64,000 nucleotides of DNA, from the NCBI RefSeq assembly GCF_000423505.1, contig NZ_KE384027.1:559140-623139 (forward strand), given 5' to 3'. Position 1 is the first letter of the stretch; each line of letters starts with the position of its first letter. The stretch is from Pseudoclavibacter soli DSM 23366. GTDB taxonomy: Bacteria; Actinomycetota; Actinomycetes; Actinomycetales; Microbacteriaceae. The translations under genes were made by a program, and so were the position numbers. Below the pieces are notes generated by a model that worked only from the letters and a program-made list of their open reading frames with translations, ran no database searches and was not told the origin of the DNA. This document shows, in pieces, positions 20,174 through 28,497 of the stretch.

Positions 20174-20761
20174 ATGCCGAAGCCAGCTAAGGGTGCACGC
20201 CTCGGAGGCAGCCCCGCACACGAGCGGCTGATCCTGGCCAACCTCGCGACGCAGCTGTTCGCTCACGAGAGCATCACCACCACTGAGAGCCGTGCCAAGC
20301 GTCTGCGTCCGTACGCCGAGCGTCTGGTGACGTTCGCCAAGCGCGGCGATCTCGCTGCTCGCCGCAAGGTGGCCACGGTCATCCGTGACAAGGCCGTCGT
20401 GCACAAGCTGTTCACCGAGATCGCACCGCAGGTCGACGAGCGCGAGGGTGGCTACACCCGCATCATCAAGCTCGGCTACCGCAAGGGCGACAACGCGCCT
20501 CTGGCGAAGATCGAGCTCGTGCTCGAGCCCGTCGTCAAGAAGCCGAGTGCCAAGAAGGCGGCTGAGGTCGTCGAGGCAGAGGTCGCCGACGGCGCCAGCG
20601 AGCAGGCCGAGGAGATCCGCGACGAAACCATCGCGGCTGAACCCGACACTCAGGCCAAGGGCACCGAAGAGCAGATCGAGGCTGAGGCGCAGGCTGAGGC
20701 TGAGGTCGCCGAGGCCGCTGAGCAGGTCGACGAGGCCATCGAGGCCGACGAGGCGAAGTAG
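20174..20761 (+). CDS. rplQ: 50S ribosomal protein L17 with acidic C-terminal tail
   Basis: L17 lies near the exit tunnel. The first 120 residues match the family ([50 protein letters not shown]). The remaining 75 residues are a Glu/Ala-rich tail of repeated AEAE and EA units, making the protein 195 residues. Acidic tails of this type occur on L17 in several actinobacteria. It is the last gene of the ribosomal block. Confidence 0.97.
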   Translation: MPKPAKGARLGGSPAHERLILANLATQLFAHESITTTESRAKRLRPYAERLVTFAKRGDLAARRKVATVIRDKAVVHKLFTEIAPQVDEREGGYTRIIKLGYRKGDNAPLAKIELVLEPVVKKPSAKKAAEVVEAEVADGASEQAEEIRDETIAAEPDTQAKGTEEQIEAEAQAEAEVAEAAEQVDEAIEADEAK

Positions 20762-20782
20762 TCTCGCGAGAGCACCGCGTAT

Positions 20783-20818
20783 GAAGAACCCATCGGCCCT
20801 CGGGTCGATGGGTTCTTC
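20783..20818 (+). terminator. Terminator after rplQ
   Basis: A perfect 13-bp stem (GAAGAACCCATCG / CGATGGGTTCTTC) with a 10-base loop 21 bases after the rplQ stop. It ends the alpha operon. Confidence 0.8.
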
Positions 20819-20851
20819 GCATCTGCAGACTTCATGAGAAGGGACGAGACG

Positions 20852-21775
20852 ATGGGCGACTGGCTGTATGGTCCGGCAGAAGGCCGAGTACGCATCCGTA
20901 TCGACCTCGCCTACGACGGTTCGGGCTTCGCTGGATGGGCACGGCAGCCCGGTCTGCGCAGCGTGCAGCAGGTGGTCGAAGACGCGTTGGCTCTGGTGTT
21001 GCGTGAACAGGTGACTGTGGTAGTGGCCGGTCGCACCGACGCCGGTGTGCACGCCTCAGGACAGGTGTTGCACGTCGATGTCGATGCCGGCACTCTCGAG
21101 CGGCTGGCCGACGGTCATCGCTCTGGAGCGTGTTCGGCTGCGGAGAGCGCTGCAGTCACGGTGAGTGAACGAGGTGCGAGGCTGCTGCTTTCGCGGCTGC
21201 GCAGTGCGCTGGGCAGAGTCGCCGACATCGCCATCCATAATGTGCGCGTTGCCCCGTGGGGGTTCGACGCCCGCTTCTCACCAGTGTGGCGGCGATATGA
21301 ATACCGCGTGAGCGACCAACAGGAGTCGCGAAACCCGTTGCAGCGAGGCTTTGTTCTGAACTGGCCGAGGCCGGTTGACGTGTCGCTCATGCATGATGCA
21401 GCGCAGACACTGCTGGGCCTGCATGATTGGCGCGCCTATTGCCGTCCGCGCGACGGAGCCACGACCGTACGCGAACTGCAGCGGCTGGATTGGCGGCGCG
21501 ATAACCAGGGCGTGCTGGTCGCAACCGTGCAAGCGGACGCATTCTGTCACCACATGGTGCGCTGCTTGGTTGGCGCATCGCTTGCTGTGGGCGAGGGGCG
21601 ACTGAAGCCCGACGACCTCGTGGTGATCAGAGACCGGCGCGACCGCGGCAGCGCGTTCACTATGGTGGCTGGCACCGGGCTGGTGCTGGCCGCTGTCGGC
21701 TACCCGCCTGACGACGAGCTTGCTGCACGTGCTGCGCAAACGCGCGCCAAGCGAGAGCCTCTCCCTGAGCGCTAA
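20852..21775 (+). CDS. truA: tRNA pseudouridine(38-40) synthase
   Basis: TruA modifies U38-U40 of the tRNA anticodon stem. From ATG 20852 it has 307 residues with RIDLAYDGSGFAGWARQPG, the catalytic Asp63 in GRTDAGVHASG, and FCHHMVRCLVGASLAVGEGRL. The upstream ATG at 20834 is possible but GAAGGGA is correctly spaced only for 20852. It follows rplQ as in most bacteria, but after a terminator. A run of about 40 residues near 95-130 (AGACSAAESAAVTVS...) looks like a small insertion. Confidence 0.94.
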   Translation: MGDWLYGPAEGRVRIRIDLAYDGSGFAGWARQPGLRSVQQVVEDALALVLREQVTVVVAGRTDAGVHASGQVLHVDVDAGTLERLADGHRSGACSAAESAAVTVSERGARLLLSRLRSALGRVADIAIHNVRVAPWGFDARFSPVWRRYEYRVSDQQESRNPLQRGFVLNWPRPVDVSLMHDAAQTLLGLHDWRAYCRPRDGATTVRELQRLDWRRDNQGVLVATVQADAFCHHMVRCLVGASLAVGEGRLKPDDLVVIRDRRDRGSAFTMVAGTGLVLAAVGYPPDDELAARAAQTRAKREPLPER

Positions 21776-21791
21776 GCGACGGAGCTGCGCA

Positions 21792-21826
21792 GTCAGCGTG
21801 CTTCGGCTCAGCAGCAGCGCGCTGAC
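21792..21826. terminator. Hairpin between convergent truA and ybdD-like gene
   Basis: GTCAGCGTGC (21792-21801) pairs with GCGCGCTGAC (21817-21826) over 10 bp with one mismatch. It lies between the convergent ends of truA and the YbdD-like gene and overlaps the latter's last codons. No T-run is present. Confidence 0.35.
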
Positions 21827-22044
21827 GGGTTGCGGTCTTCTTCGGCTGCCTTGTGCCGCCAGAACTCACGCTCAGACATCACTGGTTCACCTGGGTGTAC
21901 CTGGCGGTGGTGGTCTACGTAGTTCTGATATGCATTGGCACCGAGCATGCCGTTGAGTATCCAGACCACCTTGGCCCACCAACCGGTGGGGGCGGCAGAA
22001 CGGCCGCGCCCCACCAGTACTGCGGGCATATCGTGCTCAGTCAT
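21808..22044 (-). CDS. YbdD/YjiX family protein
   Basis: A 78-residue protein with the family signature WWAKVVWILNGMLGANAYQNYVDHHRQVHPGEPVMSEREFWRHK. Members are small cytosolic partners encoded just after CstA/BtsT transporters, and this gene lies 55 bases downstream of cstA on the same strand. The ATG at 22044 follows a GAAGG site. The C-terminus ends in two cysteines. Its biochemical role is not established. Confidence 0.85.
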   Translation of the reverse strand: MTEHDMPAVLVGRGRSAAPTGWWAKVVWILNGMLGANAYQNYVDHHRQVHPGEPVMSEREFWRHKAAEEDRNPSARCC

Positions 22045-22099
22045 CGACCGGCCTTCAGGATGCCCGACCCGGTTGGCAATTCAGCGGTGAATCGAGTCA

Positions 22100-24412
22100 T
22101 CAGTGCACCTGAACCTTGACCTTGTCGGCGGGCAGTTCAGCCCACTGCTGCTCCAAGGCGCGCTCCTCAGCGGTGGGGATGAATCCGCTGGGTGCATACG
22201 TCTGGCTGGCCACAGGTTCTGGCTCGGTGGTGGGCAGGCCGTTGTTGCGCCAGGCCTTCACCACGGCGACGAGAGCAGAGATGATCACGATGACAGTCAG
22301 CACTGCGAAGAGCACCGAAAGTGAGCCCTGAACTGCGGTGTTGCGAATTGTAGCCTCGAAGGTTTTGATCTGTGCTGCGACCTTCTCATCGGCGATCTGT
22401 GTGCCGGCAACGGTGCCGAACTCACGCAGCTCGTCGAGCTTGGCTCGTGTGGAGGCGTTGTTGGCCCAGTACCCGATCTTCGCGTCGGCAGAGAAGATCT
22501 TGTACCACGATCCGGTCAGCGTGACGGCGAGGTCAAACAACAGTGGAAGCACGGTGACCCACAGGTACTTGAAGTACTTGCGGCCTTTCTTGGCCAGGAT
22601 GGCCGTCACAACAGACAGCGCGATGGCGGCCAGCAGCTGGTTGGCGATGCCGAAGAGCGGGAAGAACGTATTGATGCCTCCGAGCGGATCGGTCACGCCG
22701 AGAATCAGGATGTAGCCCCAACCAGCCACCATGAACGCGGTGGCCAGCCAGACGGCGACTTTCCAGTTATTGTCTTTGAATCGTGGCCAGAAGTTGCCCA
22801 CGGCCTCTTGCAGCTGGAAGCGTGCGACGCGAGTGCCGGCGTCGACCGCAGTCAAGATGAACAGTGCCTCGAACATGATGGCGAAGTGGTACCAGAACGC
22901 TTTGAGCCCGGGGGTCAACCCGTGCATGATCTCGGCGATGCCCACGGCGAGCGTGGGGGCGCCGCCGGTGCGCGATACAACGGTGGTCTCGCCGACCTCG
23001 TTGGCCACCTGCTGAAGAGCTGAGCCTTCGACGTGCACGCCGGTGAGCCCAAGACCGTTGACGAATGCAGCAGCGCCCTCCGCTGTGCCCCCGGTTGCGG
23101 CAGATGATGAGTTCATTGCGAAGTAGATGCCGCGGTCGATCGACAGCGCGGCGACGAACGCCATGAGTGCCACGAGCGATTCCATGAGCATGCCGCCGTA
23201 GCCGATGAAACGAATCTGGCGCTCTTTGTGCACCATCTTCGGGGTGGTGCCCGAAGAGATCAGCGCGTGGAATCCGGAGAGTGCGCCGCAGGCGATCGTC
23301 ACGAACAGGAACGGGAAGATGGGGCCGGTGAACACTGGACCGTCTGATCGGCTGGCAAATTCGCTGATGGCGGGCACGTTCAGATCTGGACGCACGACGA
23401 TGATGGCGACGGCCAAGAGCAGGATGACGCCAATCTTCATGAAGGTCGAGAGATAGTCACGTGGCGTGAGCAGCAGCCACACCGGCAGAATGGCGGCGAT
23501 GAAACCGTAGATGATGATCGCCCACGCGATGGTCAGGCGGTCGAGATGGAAGAATGCAGCGCCCCATTCGGTGGCGGCGATCTGGCCACCGAAGATGATG
23601 GCGGCCATCAGCAGCGCGAAGCCGATGATCGACACCTCGAGGATCTTGCCGGGGCGAAGGTAACGCAGATAAACACCCATGAACAGAGCGATGGGGATGG
23701 TCATACCGACGCTGAAGACACCCCATGCGCTCTCGCCGAGTGCGTTGACGACCACCAGCGCGAGAATGGCCACGATGATGATCATGATGCTGAGCGTGGC
23801 GACAATGGCGGCAGTTCCGCCAACGACGCCGAGGTCTTCCCGAGCCATTTGACCGAGCGAGCGGCCTTTGCGGCGAGTCGAGACGAACAGCACGATGTAG
23901 TCCTGCACGGCCCCGGCGAAGATCACGCCCAAGATGATCCAGATAGTGCCCGGCAGATATCCCATCTGCGCAGCGAGCACCGGGCCGACCAGAGGGCCGG
24001 CGCCGGCGATGGCTGCGAAGTGGTGCCCGAAGAGTACGCGTCGGTCGGTTGCGACGAAGTCGCTGCCGTTGGCTGCGTATTCAGCCGGCGTCGCGCGACG
24101 GTCGTTCGGTCGCAACAGGTGGCGCTCGATGTACTTGGAATAGAAACGGTAAGCGATCAAGTACGAAGAGATGCCGGCGAACACGAACCAGATGCCGTTG
24201 ATTGATTCGGAGCGGCTGATGGCGAGAACGCTCCAGCCGATCGCACCAACGATTGCGATGAGGATCCACACCACAACCTTGAGCGGTGTCCACTTGGGGC
24301 GGTCGAGCGCATTGTCTTCGACTGCGGTAGGGGGAAGGCCAGGGGCGACGAGCTGCGACTCGTCCCATTCAGTCGGCGTGGTGGAACCACGGGAGGCCGT
24401 CGACGTTGACAT
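22100..24412 (-). CDS. cstA: CstA-family carbon starvation transporter
   Basis: CstA/BtsT proteins take up pyruvate and/or peptides under nutrient limitation. It has 770 residues and about 16-18 hydrophobic helices. Family motifs include NGSDFVATDRRVLFGHHFAAIAGAGPLVGPVLAAQMGYLPG, GAVQDYIVLFVSTRRKGRSLGQ and GALSGFHALISSGTTPKMV. The ATG at 24412 has AAAGGAG 8 bases upstream; longer forms lack one. A hydrophilic tail follows the last helix. It pairs with the YbdD-like gene downstream. Confidence 0.93.
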   Translation of the reverse strand: MSTSTASRGSTTPTEWDESQLVAPGLPPTAVEDNALDRPKWTPLKVVVWILIAIVGAIGWSVLAISRSESINGIWFVFAGISSYLIAYRFYSKYIERHLLRPNDRRATPAEYAANGSDFVATDRRVLFGHHFAAIAGAGPLVGPVLAAQMGYLPGTIWIILGVIFAGAVQDYIVLFVSTRRKGRSLGQMAREDLGVVGGTAAIVATLSIMIIIVAILALVVVNALGESAWGVFSVGMTIPIALFMGVYLRYLRPGKILEVSIIGFALLMAAIIFGGQIAATEWGAAFFHLDRLTIAWAIIIYGFIAAILPVWLLLTPRDYLSTFMKIGVILLLAVAIIVVRPDLNVPAISEFASRSDGPVFTGPIFPFLFVTIACGALSGFHALISSGTTPKMVHKERQIRFIGYGGMLMESLVALMAFVAALSIDRGIYFAMNSSSAATGGTAEGAAAFVNGLGLTGVHVEGSALQQVANEVGETTVVSRTGGAPTLAVGIAEIMHGLTPGLKAFWYHFAIMFEALFILTAVDAGTRVARFQLQEAVGNFWPRFKDNNWKVAVWLATAFMVAGWGYILILGVTDPLGGINTFFPLFGIANQLLAAIALSVVTAILAKKGRKYFKYLWVTVLPLLFDLAVTLTGSWYKIFSADAKIGYWANNASTRAKLDELREFGTVAGTQIADEKVAAQIKTFEATIRNTAVQGSLSVLFAVLTVIVIISALVAVVKAWRNNGLPTTEPEPVASQTYAPSGFIPTAEERALEQQWAELPADKVKVQVH

Positions 24413-24779
24413 TTCATTCTCCTTTGAATGATGCGTGCGGCAGCGCGAATGCGCGGCGGCGGTGAACAGCATCATAGGCGAAGCACCGTCAAGATGGGAG
24501 GGTGCAACCGGGTGCAGCTCCTGTCGACAATTCGCCACCAGCCCCTGTTGGGGGACATTCCCAGCGATAATTCGCCGGCTTCTGGCGAATTCTCGCGAGC
24601 CCGCACGACACGTGGCGAGTCTTTGAAAGTGCTGCGCCCCGGAGTACCCGGCCGAGCGCACCCGTACACCTGTACGCGTGCACGGACCCAGCAGCTCAAC
24701 GTTTTCCACAGCGACCACTCACCCAAGTTGCGCCAGCGCTGAGATGGGGAAGTCTGAAAGGGACGGGGAAGGGGAGGCG
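24413..24779. promoter_or_regulatory. Divergent spacer with AATTCGCC repeats upstream of cstA
   Basis: No gene is seen in this 367-base gap. It holds two direct AATTCGCC copies (24530-24537, 24569-24576) and one inverted copy GGCGAATT (24584-24591); the last two form an 11-bp imperfect inverted repeat with a 7-base loop. A minus-strand TATGAT (complement of 24471-24476) could be the cstA -10 box. The repeats look like operator sites; the regulator is unknown. Confidence 0.35.
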
Positions 24780-25688
24780 ATGAGCGCAGGCGAGCCCAGC
24801 AGGCAACGAGTTGAGCATTTGCTCCGACGCCTGGACGGCAAAGGACATGGCGTCTGGCGAGTGTCGAACCTCCTCAACATTGGCTTCACTCGATGGCACA
24901 TCTCCGTACTCATCAAAGCCGGATACTTGCGCCGAATTCGCCAAGGTTGGGTCGCCGCTGAGAACGCACCATACGACCTCGTACGAGCAGTCGCGGCTGG
25001 TACCGTGCTGAGTGGCTCCCACCGGCTGAAACTCATAGCACCAGAAACAGTCTGGGGGCCACACCGAGCAGCGCCACAACTCTGGGTGCCATCCGCTCCA
25101 TCGACCGCCCAGGTAGCAGCAGCAGAACCGCATGCTCGGCTCCACTCCCGCCCACGCATCTCCAAACGACACATCGGGCACGGGGTAGCGCCTTGGCGCA
25201 TCGCCCTCAATCATGCGTTGCAGCATTTGACGTTGCAAGACAGCGTCGCACTCGCTGACACCTTGCTCTCGGTGCCTAGCCATACGCTGCTCACGGGCGA
25301 ATACTTCGAGCCGTCCGACATAGAGGTCGTACTCGCTGCCACGCAGCGTGGACGTGAAGTGATGCGCTGGTGGCGATTGGGGTGTGAAAACGGCTTCGAG
25401 TCGTATGTCTTCGCAGGACTGCGTCTCGAAGGCTTCCATGTTCAGACCCAAGTCGAACTCCCCAATAAAGCGCGTTTCGACGGCCTAATCGATGGCCGCA
25501 TTGGCATCGAACTCAATGGCCCCCACCATTTCAACGCCGAGCAGCATTTCAGAGACATCCGTAAAGCGTCGCTCGGAACTCGCTGCGGGTACATAGTGCT
25601 TTCATTTGACTATGACATGGTGATGAACCACTGGGAGGTTGTCCTCGAGACGATTCGAGCGGCTCTTGCTCAACTCCATGTTGCATGA
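24780..25688 (+). CDS. AbiEi-like winged helix plus DUF559-type endonuclease-fold protein
   Basis: A 302-residue protein. Residues 1-65 look like the AbiEi antitoxin winged-helix domain ([34 protein letters not shown]). The C-terminal third looks like a DUF559/Vsr-type PD-(D/E)xK nuclease fold: [19 protein letters not shown] supplies the Asp and Glu, and [23 protein letters not shown] ends it. Proteins of this build are widespread and often multicopy in Micrococcales; their function is not known, and a defence or DNA-repair role is only inferred. The start at 24780 follows a GGGGAGG-rich stretch; ATG 24744 is an alternative. A broken relative lies at 63078-63473. Confidence 0.75.
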   Translation: MSAGEPSRQRVEHLLRRLDGKGHGVWRVSNLLNIGFTRWHISVLIKAGYLRRIRQGWVAAENAPYDLVRAVAAGTVLSGSHRLKLIAPETVWGPHRAAPQLWVPSAPSTAQVAAAEPHARLHSRPRISKRHIGHGVAPWRIALNHALQHLTLQDSVALADTLLSVPSHTLLTGEYFEPSDIEVVLAATQRGREVMRWWRLGCENGFESYVFAGLRLEGFHVQTQVELPNKARFDGLIDGRIGIELNGPHHFNAEQHFRDIRKASLGTRCGYIVLSFDYDMVMNHWEVVLETIRAALAQLHVA

Positions 25689-25697
25689 GCGGCACGT

Positions 25698-25742
25698 TTG
25701 CAACACGCCCGGGTTGCCGCGGGGCTCGCAGTCGCGTAAAGT
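25698..25742 (+). promoter_or_regulatory. rplM-rpsI promoter with GCGACACGCC-type element
   Basis: TTGCAACACGCC (25698-25709), four bases, TTGCCG (-35, 25714-25719), a 17-base spacer and TAAAGT (-10, 25737-25742). The element differs from the consensus at one base. The transcript would carry a leader of about 130 bases before rplM. Confidence 0.6.
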
Positions 25743-25878
25743 AGCCCATTGGTATGTGTCTGTGCGTCTTGGCGTGCAAACGGCAGCCCGACTTGAGCCC
25801 TCCACCGTTTGGATTGCCATCAGGCAATGCGCATCGGAGCGGGATTCACGACCACCTCAAATCGAGAGAGAGAAACCT

Positions 25879-26325
25879 GTGACACGCACATTCTCGCCCA
25901 AAGCCGGCGAAATCAAGCGCAACTGGGTCGTCATCGACGCCACCGATGTGGTGCTCGGCCGACTCGCCAGCCATGCTGCAGCCATTCTGCGCGGCAAGAA
26001 CAAGTCCACCTTCGTCAACCACCTTGACACTGGTGACTTCGTCATCGTGATCAACGCTGAGAAGGTTGTGCTCTCGCACGGCAAGGCAGCCAAGAAGATC
26101 GCTTGGCGCCACTCGAACTACCCTGGCGGCATTACGGGTGTCAGCTACACCGAGCTGCTGGCCGAGAATCCCGAGCGCGCCATTGAAAAGGCCGTGCGCG
26201 GCATGCTGCCGAAGAACAGCCTGGGTGCTGAGCAGCTGAAGAAGCTCAAGGTTTATAAGGGTGCCGAGCACCCACACGCCGCGCAGAAGCCGGTGCCCTA
26301 CACCTTCGACCAGATCGCCCAGTAG
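25879..26325 (+). CDS. rplM: 50S ribosomal protein L13
   Basis: L13 is an early 50S assembly protein. From GTG 25879 it has 148 residues: [30 protein letters not shown] at the start and [17 protein letters not shown] near the end. The frame continues upstream into the promoter region, so the GTG after AGAGAGAGAAACC is chosen. rpsI follows in the usual pair. Confidence 0.97.
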   Translation: MTRTFSPKAGEIKRNWVVIDATDVVLGRLASHAAAILRGKNKSTFVNHLDTGDFVIVINAEKVVLSHGKAAKKIAWRHSNYPGGITGVSYTELLAENPERAIEKAVRGMLPKNSLGAEQLKKLKVYKGAEHPHAAQKPVPYTFDQIAQ

Positions 26326-26355
26326 TCGGCGCCGAGACTTTCACAGGAGAACAAC

Positions 26356-26835
26356 GTGGCAGAGAACACTGAAACACTGACTTCGTACAGCACCGCGACG
26401 CCTGAGGGCGCCACCGAGACCGTTGAGCGCGCTCCGCGCAACCTGAGCGTTCCCGGCGCAGCCGTGGGCCGCCGCAAGCAGGCCATCGCCCGCGTGCGCT
26501 TGGTGCCGGGCACTGGCGAGTTCGAGGTCAACGGCCGGTCGCTCGAAGATTACTTCCCGAACAAACTGCATCAGCAGCTGATCAAAGATCCGCTGACCCT
26601 GCTCGGCCTCGAGGGCGCCTATGACATCGCCGTGCGCATCCAGGGTGGCGGCGCTTCGGGTCAGGCTGGCGCACTGCGTCTGGCCATTGCTCGCGCGCTC
26701 AACGAGATTGACGCAGACAACAACCGTCCCGAGCTGAAGAAGGCTGGCTTCCTCAGCCGCGACGCTCGTGTCAAAGAGCGCAAGAAGGCTGGTCTTAAGA
26801 AGGCCCGCAAGGCTCCTCAGTACTCCAAGCGCTAA
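26356..26835 (+). CDS. rpsI: 30S ribosomal protein S9
   Basis: S9 reaches the P-site tRNA with its C-terminal tail. It has 159 residues: a 30-residue non-conserved start, then [30 protein letters not shown] and the typical ending [27 protein letters not shown] site precedes the GTG start. glmM begins 14 bases later and may be co-transcribed. Confidence 0.97.
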   Translation: MAENTETLTSYSTATPEGATETVERAPRNLSVPGAAVGRRKQAIARVRLVPGTGEFEVNGRSLEDYFPNKLHQQLIKDPLTLLGLEGAYDIAVRIQGGGASGQAGALRLAIARALNEIDADNNRPELKKAGFLSRDARVKERKKAGLKKARKAPQYSKR

Positions 26836-26849
26836 ACCGCAGGGGGACT

Positions 26850-28205
26850 ATGCCTCGCCTTTTCGGCACCGATGGTGTCAGAGGACTCGCCAACCGCGAC
26901 CTGACGGTCGAGCTTTCGCTCGCACTGGCTCAGGCCGCGGCGCGAGTTCTTGGCGCATCTGCCAGAGAACTCGGCCGCAAACCGACTGCTGTCTTGGGGC
27001 GCGATCCGCGAGTGTCCGGTGAGTTCATCGGAGCTGCCGTTGCTGCTGGTCTGGCCAGCGGCGGTGTAGACGTCTACGATGCCGGCGTGCTGCCGACACC
27101 GGCTACAGCGTTTCTGGTGAGCGATCTGCACGCTGATTTTGGTGTGATGATCTCTGCCTCACACAATCCGGCTCCCGACAACGGCATCAAGTTCTTTGCC
27201 GCTGGTGGGCTGAAACTCCCAGATGAGCTCGAAGACCAGATCGAGGTTGCACTCTCGCTCGAGAAACTGGCTCCGACTGGTGCAGGCGTTGGGCGCATTC
27301 GGCGTTTCGCAGACGCCGAAGATCGTTATCTCGTGCATCTGCTCGGCACTCTGCCGAACACCCTTGATGGCATCTCTATGGTGCTCGACTGCGCGAACGG
27401 TGCCGCTGCTGGGGTCTCGCCGCAGGTGTTTACCGACGCCGGTGCAACCGTTACCGTCATCGGGGCAGACCCCGATGGCTACAACATCAATGCTGGCGTT
27501 GGCTCGACGCACCTCGAGCGCCTGCAGCAAACCGTCTTGAGCTCTGGGGCTCAGGTGGGCATCGCACATGACGGTGACGCTGACCGGTGTCTTGCCGTTG
27601 ACGAGAACGGCCGTGTGATCGACGGCGATCAGATCATGGCCATCCTTGCGCTGTCGCTGCACCGCCGCGGGGTGCTTCCTGGTGACACGCTGGTCTGTAC
27701 TGTGATGAGCAATCTCGGGTTGCATCTCGCGATGAAGCGTGCGGGCATCGAAGTGCGACAGACATCAGTTGGCGATCGCTACGTGCTCGAAGAGCTGAAT
27801 CGGTCGAATCTCGGCCTCGGCGGCGAACAGTCAGGGCATGTGATCTTCCGGAAGTTTGCGACGACTGGTGACGGTCTGTTGACGGGGCTGCAACTCTTGG
27901 CGGTGATGGCGAGCACGGGCAAGCCACTGTCGCGGCTGGCCGATGAAGCAATGACTGTGTATCCGCAGGTGCTCATCAATGTGCGCGATGTCGACAAGAC
28001 CGCTCTCGCAGGCAATGCGATCGTCGCTCAGGCTGTATCGGAGGCTGAGGCCGCTCTTGGCGATCAAGGGCGTGTTCTGCTTCGCCCGAGTGGAACCGAA
28101 CCGCTCGTGCGTGTGATGGTTGAAGCCGCAGACGAACAGACTGCGCAGCATTGGGCAGAACAGCTCAGTGAGGTCGTGCGTTGGCAGCTGACTTCGGCTG
28201 CCTGA
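26850..28205 (+). CDS. glmM: Phosphoglucosamine mutase
   Basis: GlmM converts glucosamine-6-P to glucosamine-1-P for UDP-GlcNAc synthesis. It has 451 residues: [13 protein letters not shown] at the start, phosphoserine Ser104 in [12 protein letters not shown], the metal loop DGDADRC, and the phosphate-binding [12 protein letters not shown]. It works directly after GlmS, which is encoded at 60866. Location after rplM-rpsI is typical of actinobacteria and firmicutes. Confidence 0.97.
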   Translation: MPRLFGTDGVRGLANRDLTVELSLALAQAAARVLGASARELGRKPTAVLGRDPRVSGEFIGAAVAAGLASGGVDVYDAGVLPTPATAFLVSDLHADFGVMISASHNPAPDNGIKFFAAGGLKLPDELEDQIEVALSLEKLAPTGAGVGRIRRFADAEDRYLVHLLGTLPNTLDGISMVLDCANGAAAGVSPQVFTDAGATVTVIGADPDGYNINAGVGSTHLERLQQTVLSSGAQVGIAHDGDADRCLAVDENGRVIDGDQIMAILALSLHRRGVLPGDTLVCTVMSNLGLHLAMKRAGIEVRQTSVGDRYVLEELNRSNLGLGGEQSGHVIFRKFATTGDGLLTGLQLLAVMASTGKPLSRLADEAMTVYPQVLINVRDVDKTALAGNAIVAQAVSEAEAALGDQGRVLLRPSGTEPLVRVMVEAADEQTAQHWAEQLSEVVRWQLTSAA

Positions 28206-28212
28206 AGAAGGT

Positions 28213-28249
28213 GGCGGCGGAGAAGCAGGGGGAGGACCTCTCCACCGCC
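28213..28249 (+). terminator. Terminator-like hairpin after glmM
   Basis: GGCGGCGGAGA (28213-28223) pairs with TCTCCACCGCC (28239-28249) over 11 bp with one mismatch, 8 bases after the glmM stop. No T-run follows. Confidence 0.5.
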
Positions 28250-28390
28250 GGTTCTGCAGCGTGGCCAGACCACAGCTGCAGAAGTCAAATACTCTATCAC
28301 GTCTAGCGCTCAGCATGTGTCGGTGGGGTGTCTCAGCGCGGTCGTATGCAGTGTTGAACCGCTCGAGGTTCCCCAAGGAAGCAAATCATT

Positions 28391-28436
28391 TTGCGACACG
28401 CCTCCGTTATGCTTCGTGTGGAGGGCTGAGTAGACT
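28391..28436 (+). promoter_or_regulatory. Promoter of the NlpC/P60 gene with GCGACACGCC element
   Basis: TTGCGACACGCC (28391-28402), four bases, TTATGC (-35, 28407-28412), an 18-base spacer and TAGACT (-10, 28431-28436). It is the only one of the four such promoters in the window not in front of ribosomal or translation genes. Confidence 0.55.
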
Positions 28437-28497
28437 AGGTGCACCTCTCATGTTCAAGCTGAGCCTGAGAGCTTCCTCATGACAAAGGAGTGTGGAC

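Noticed and set aside
24701-24712. TTTTCCACA, a match to the DnaA-box consensus
   Set aside because: Only one copy, no AT-rich unwinding region and no dnaA/dnaN nearby; an origin is not supported.
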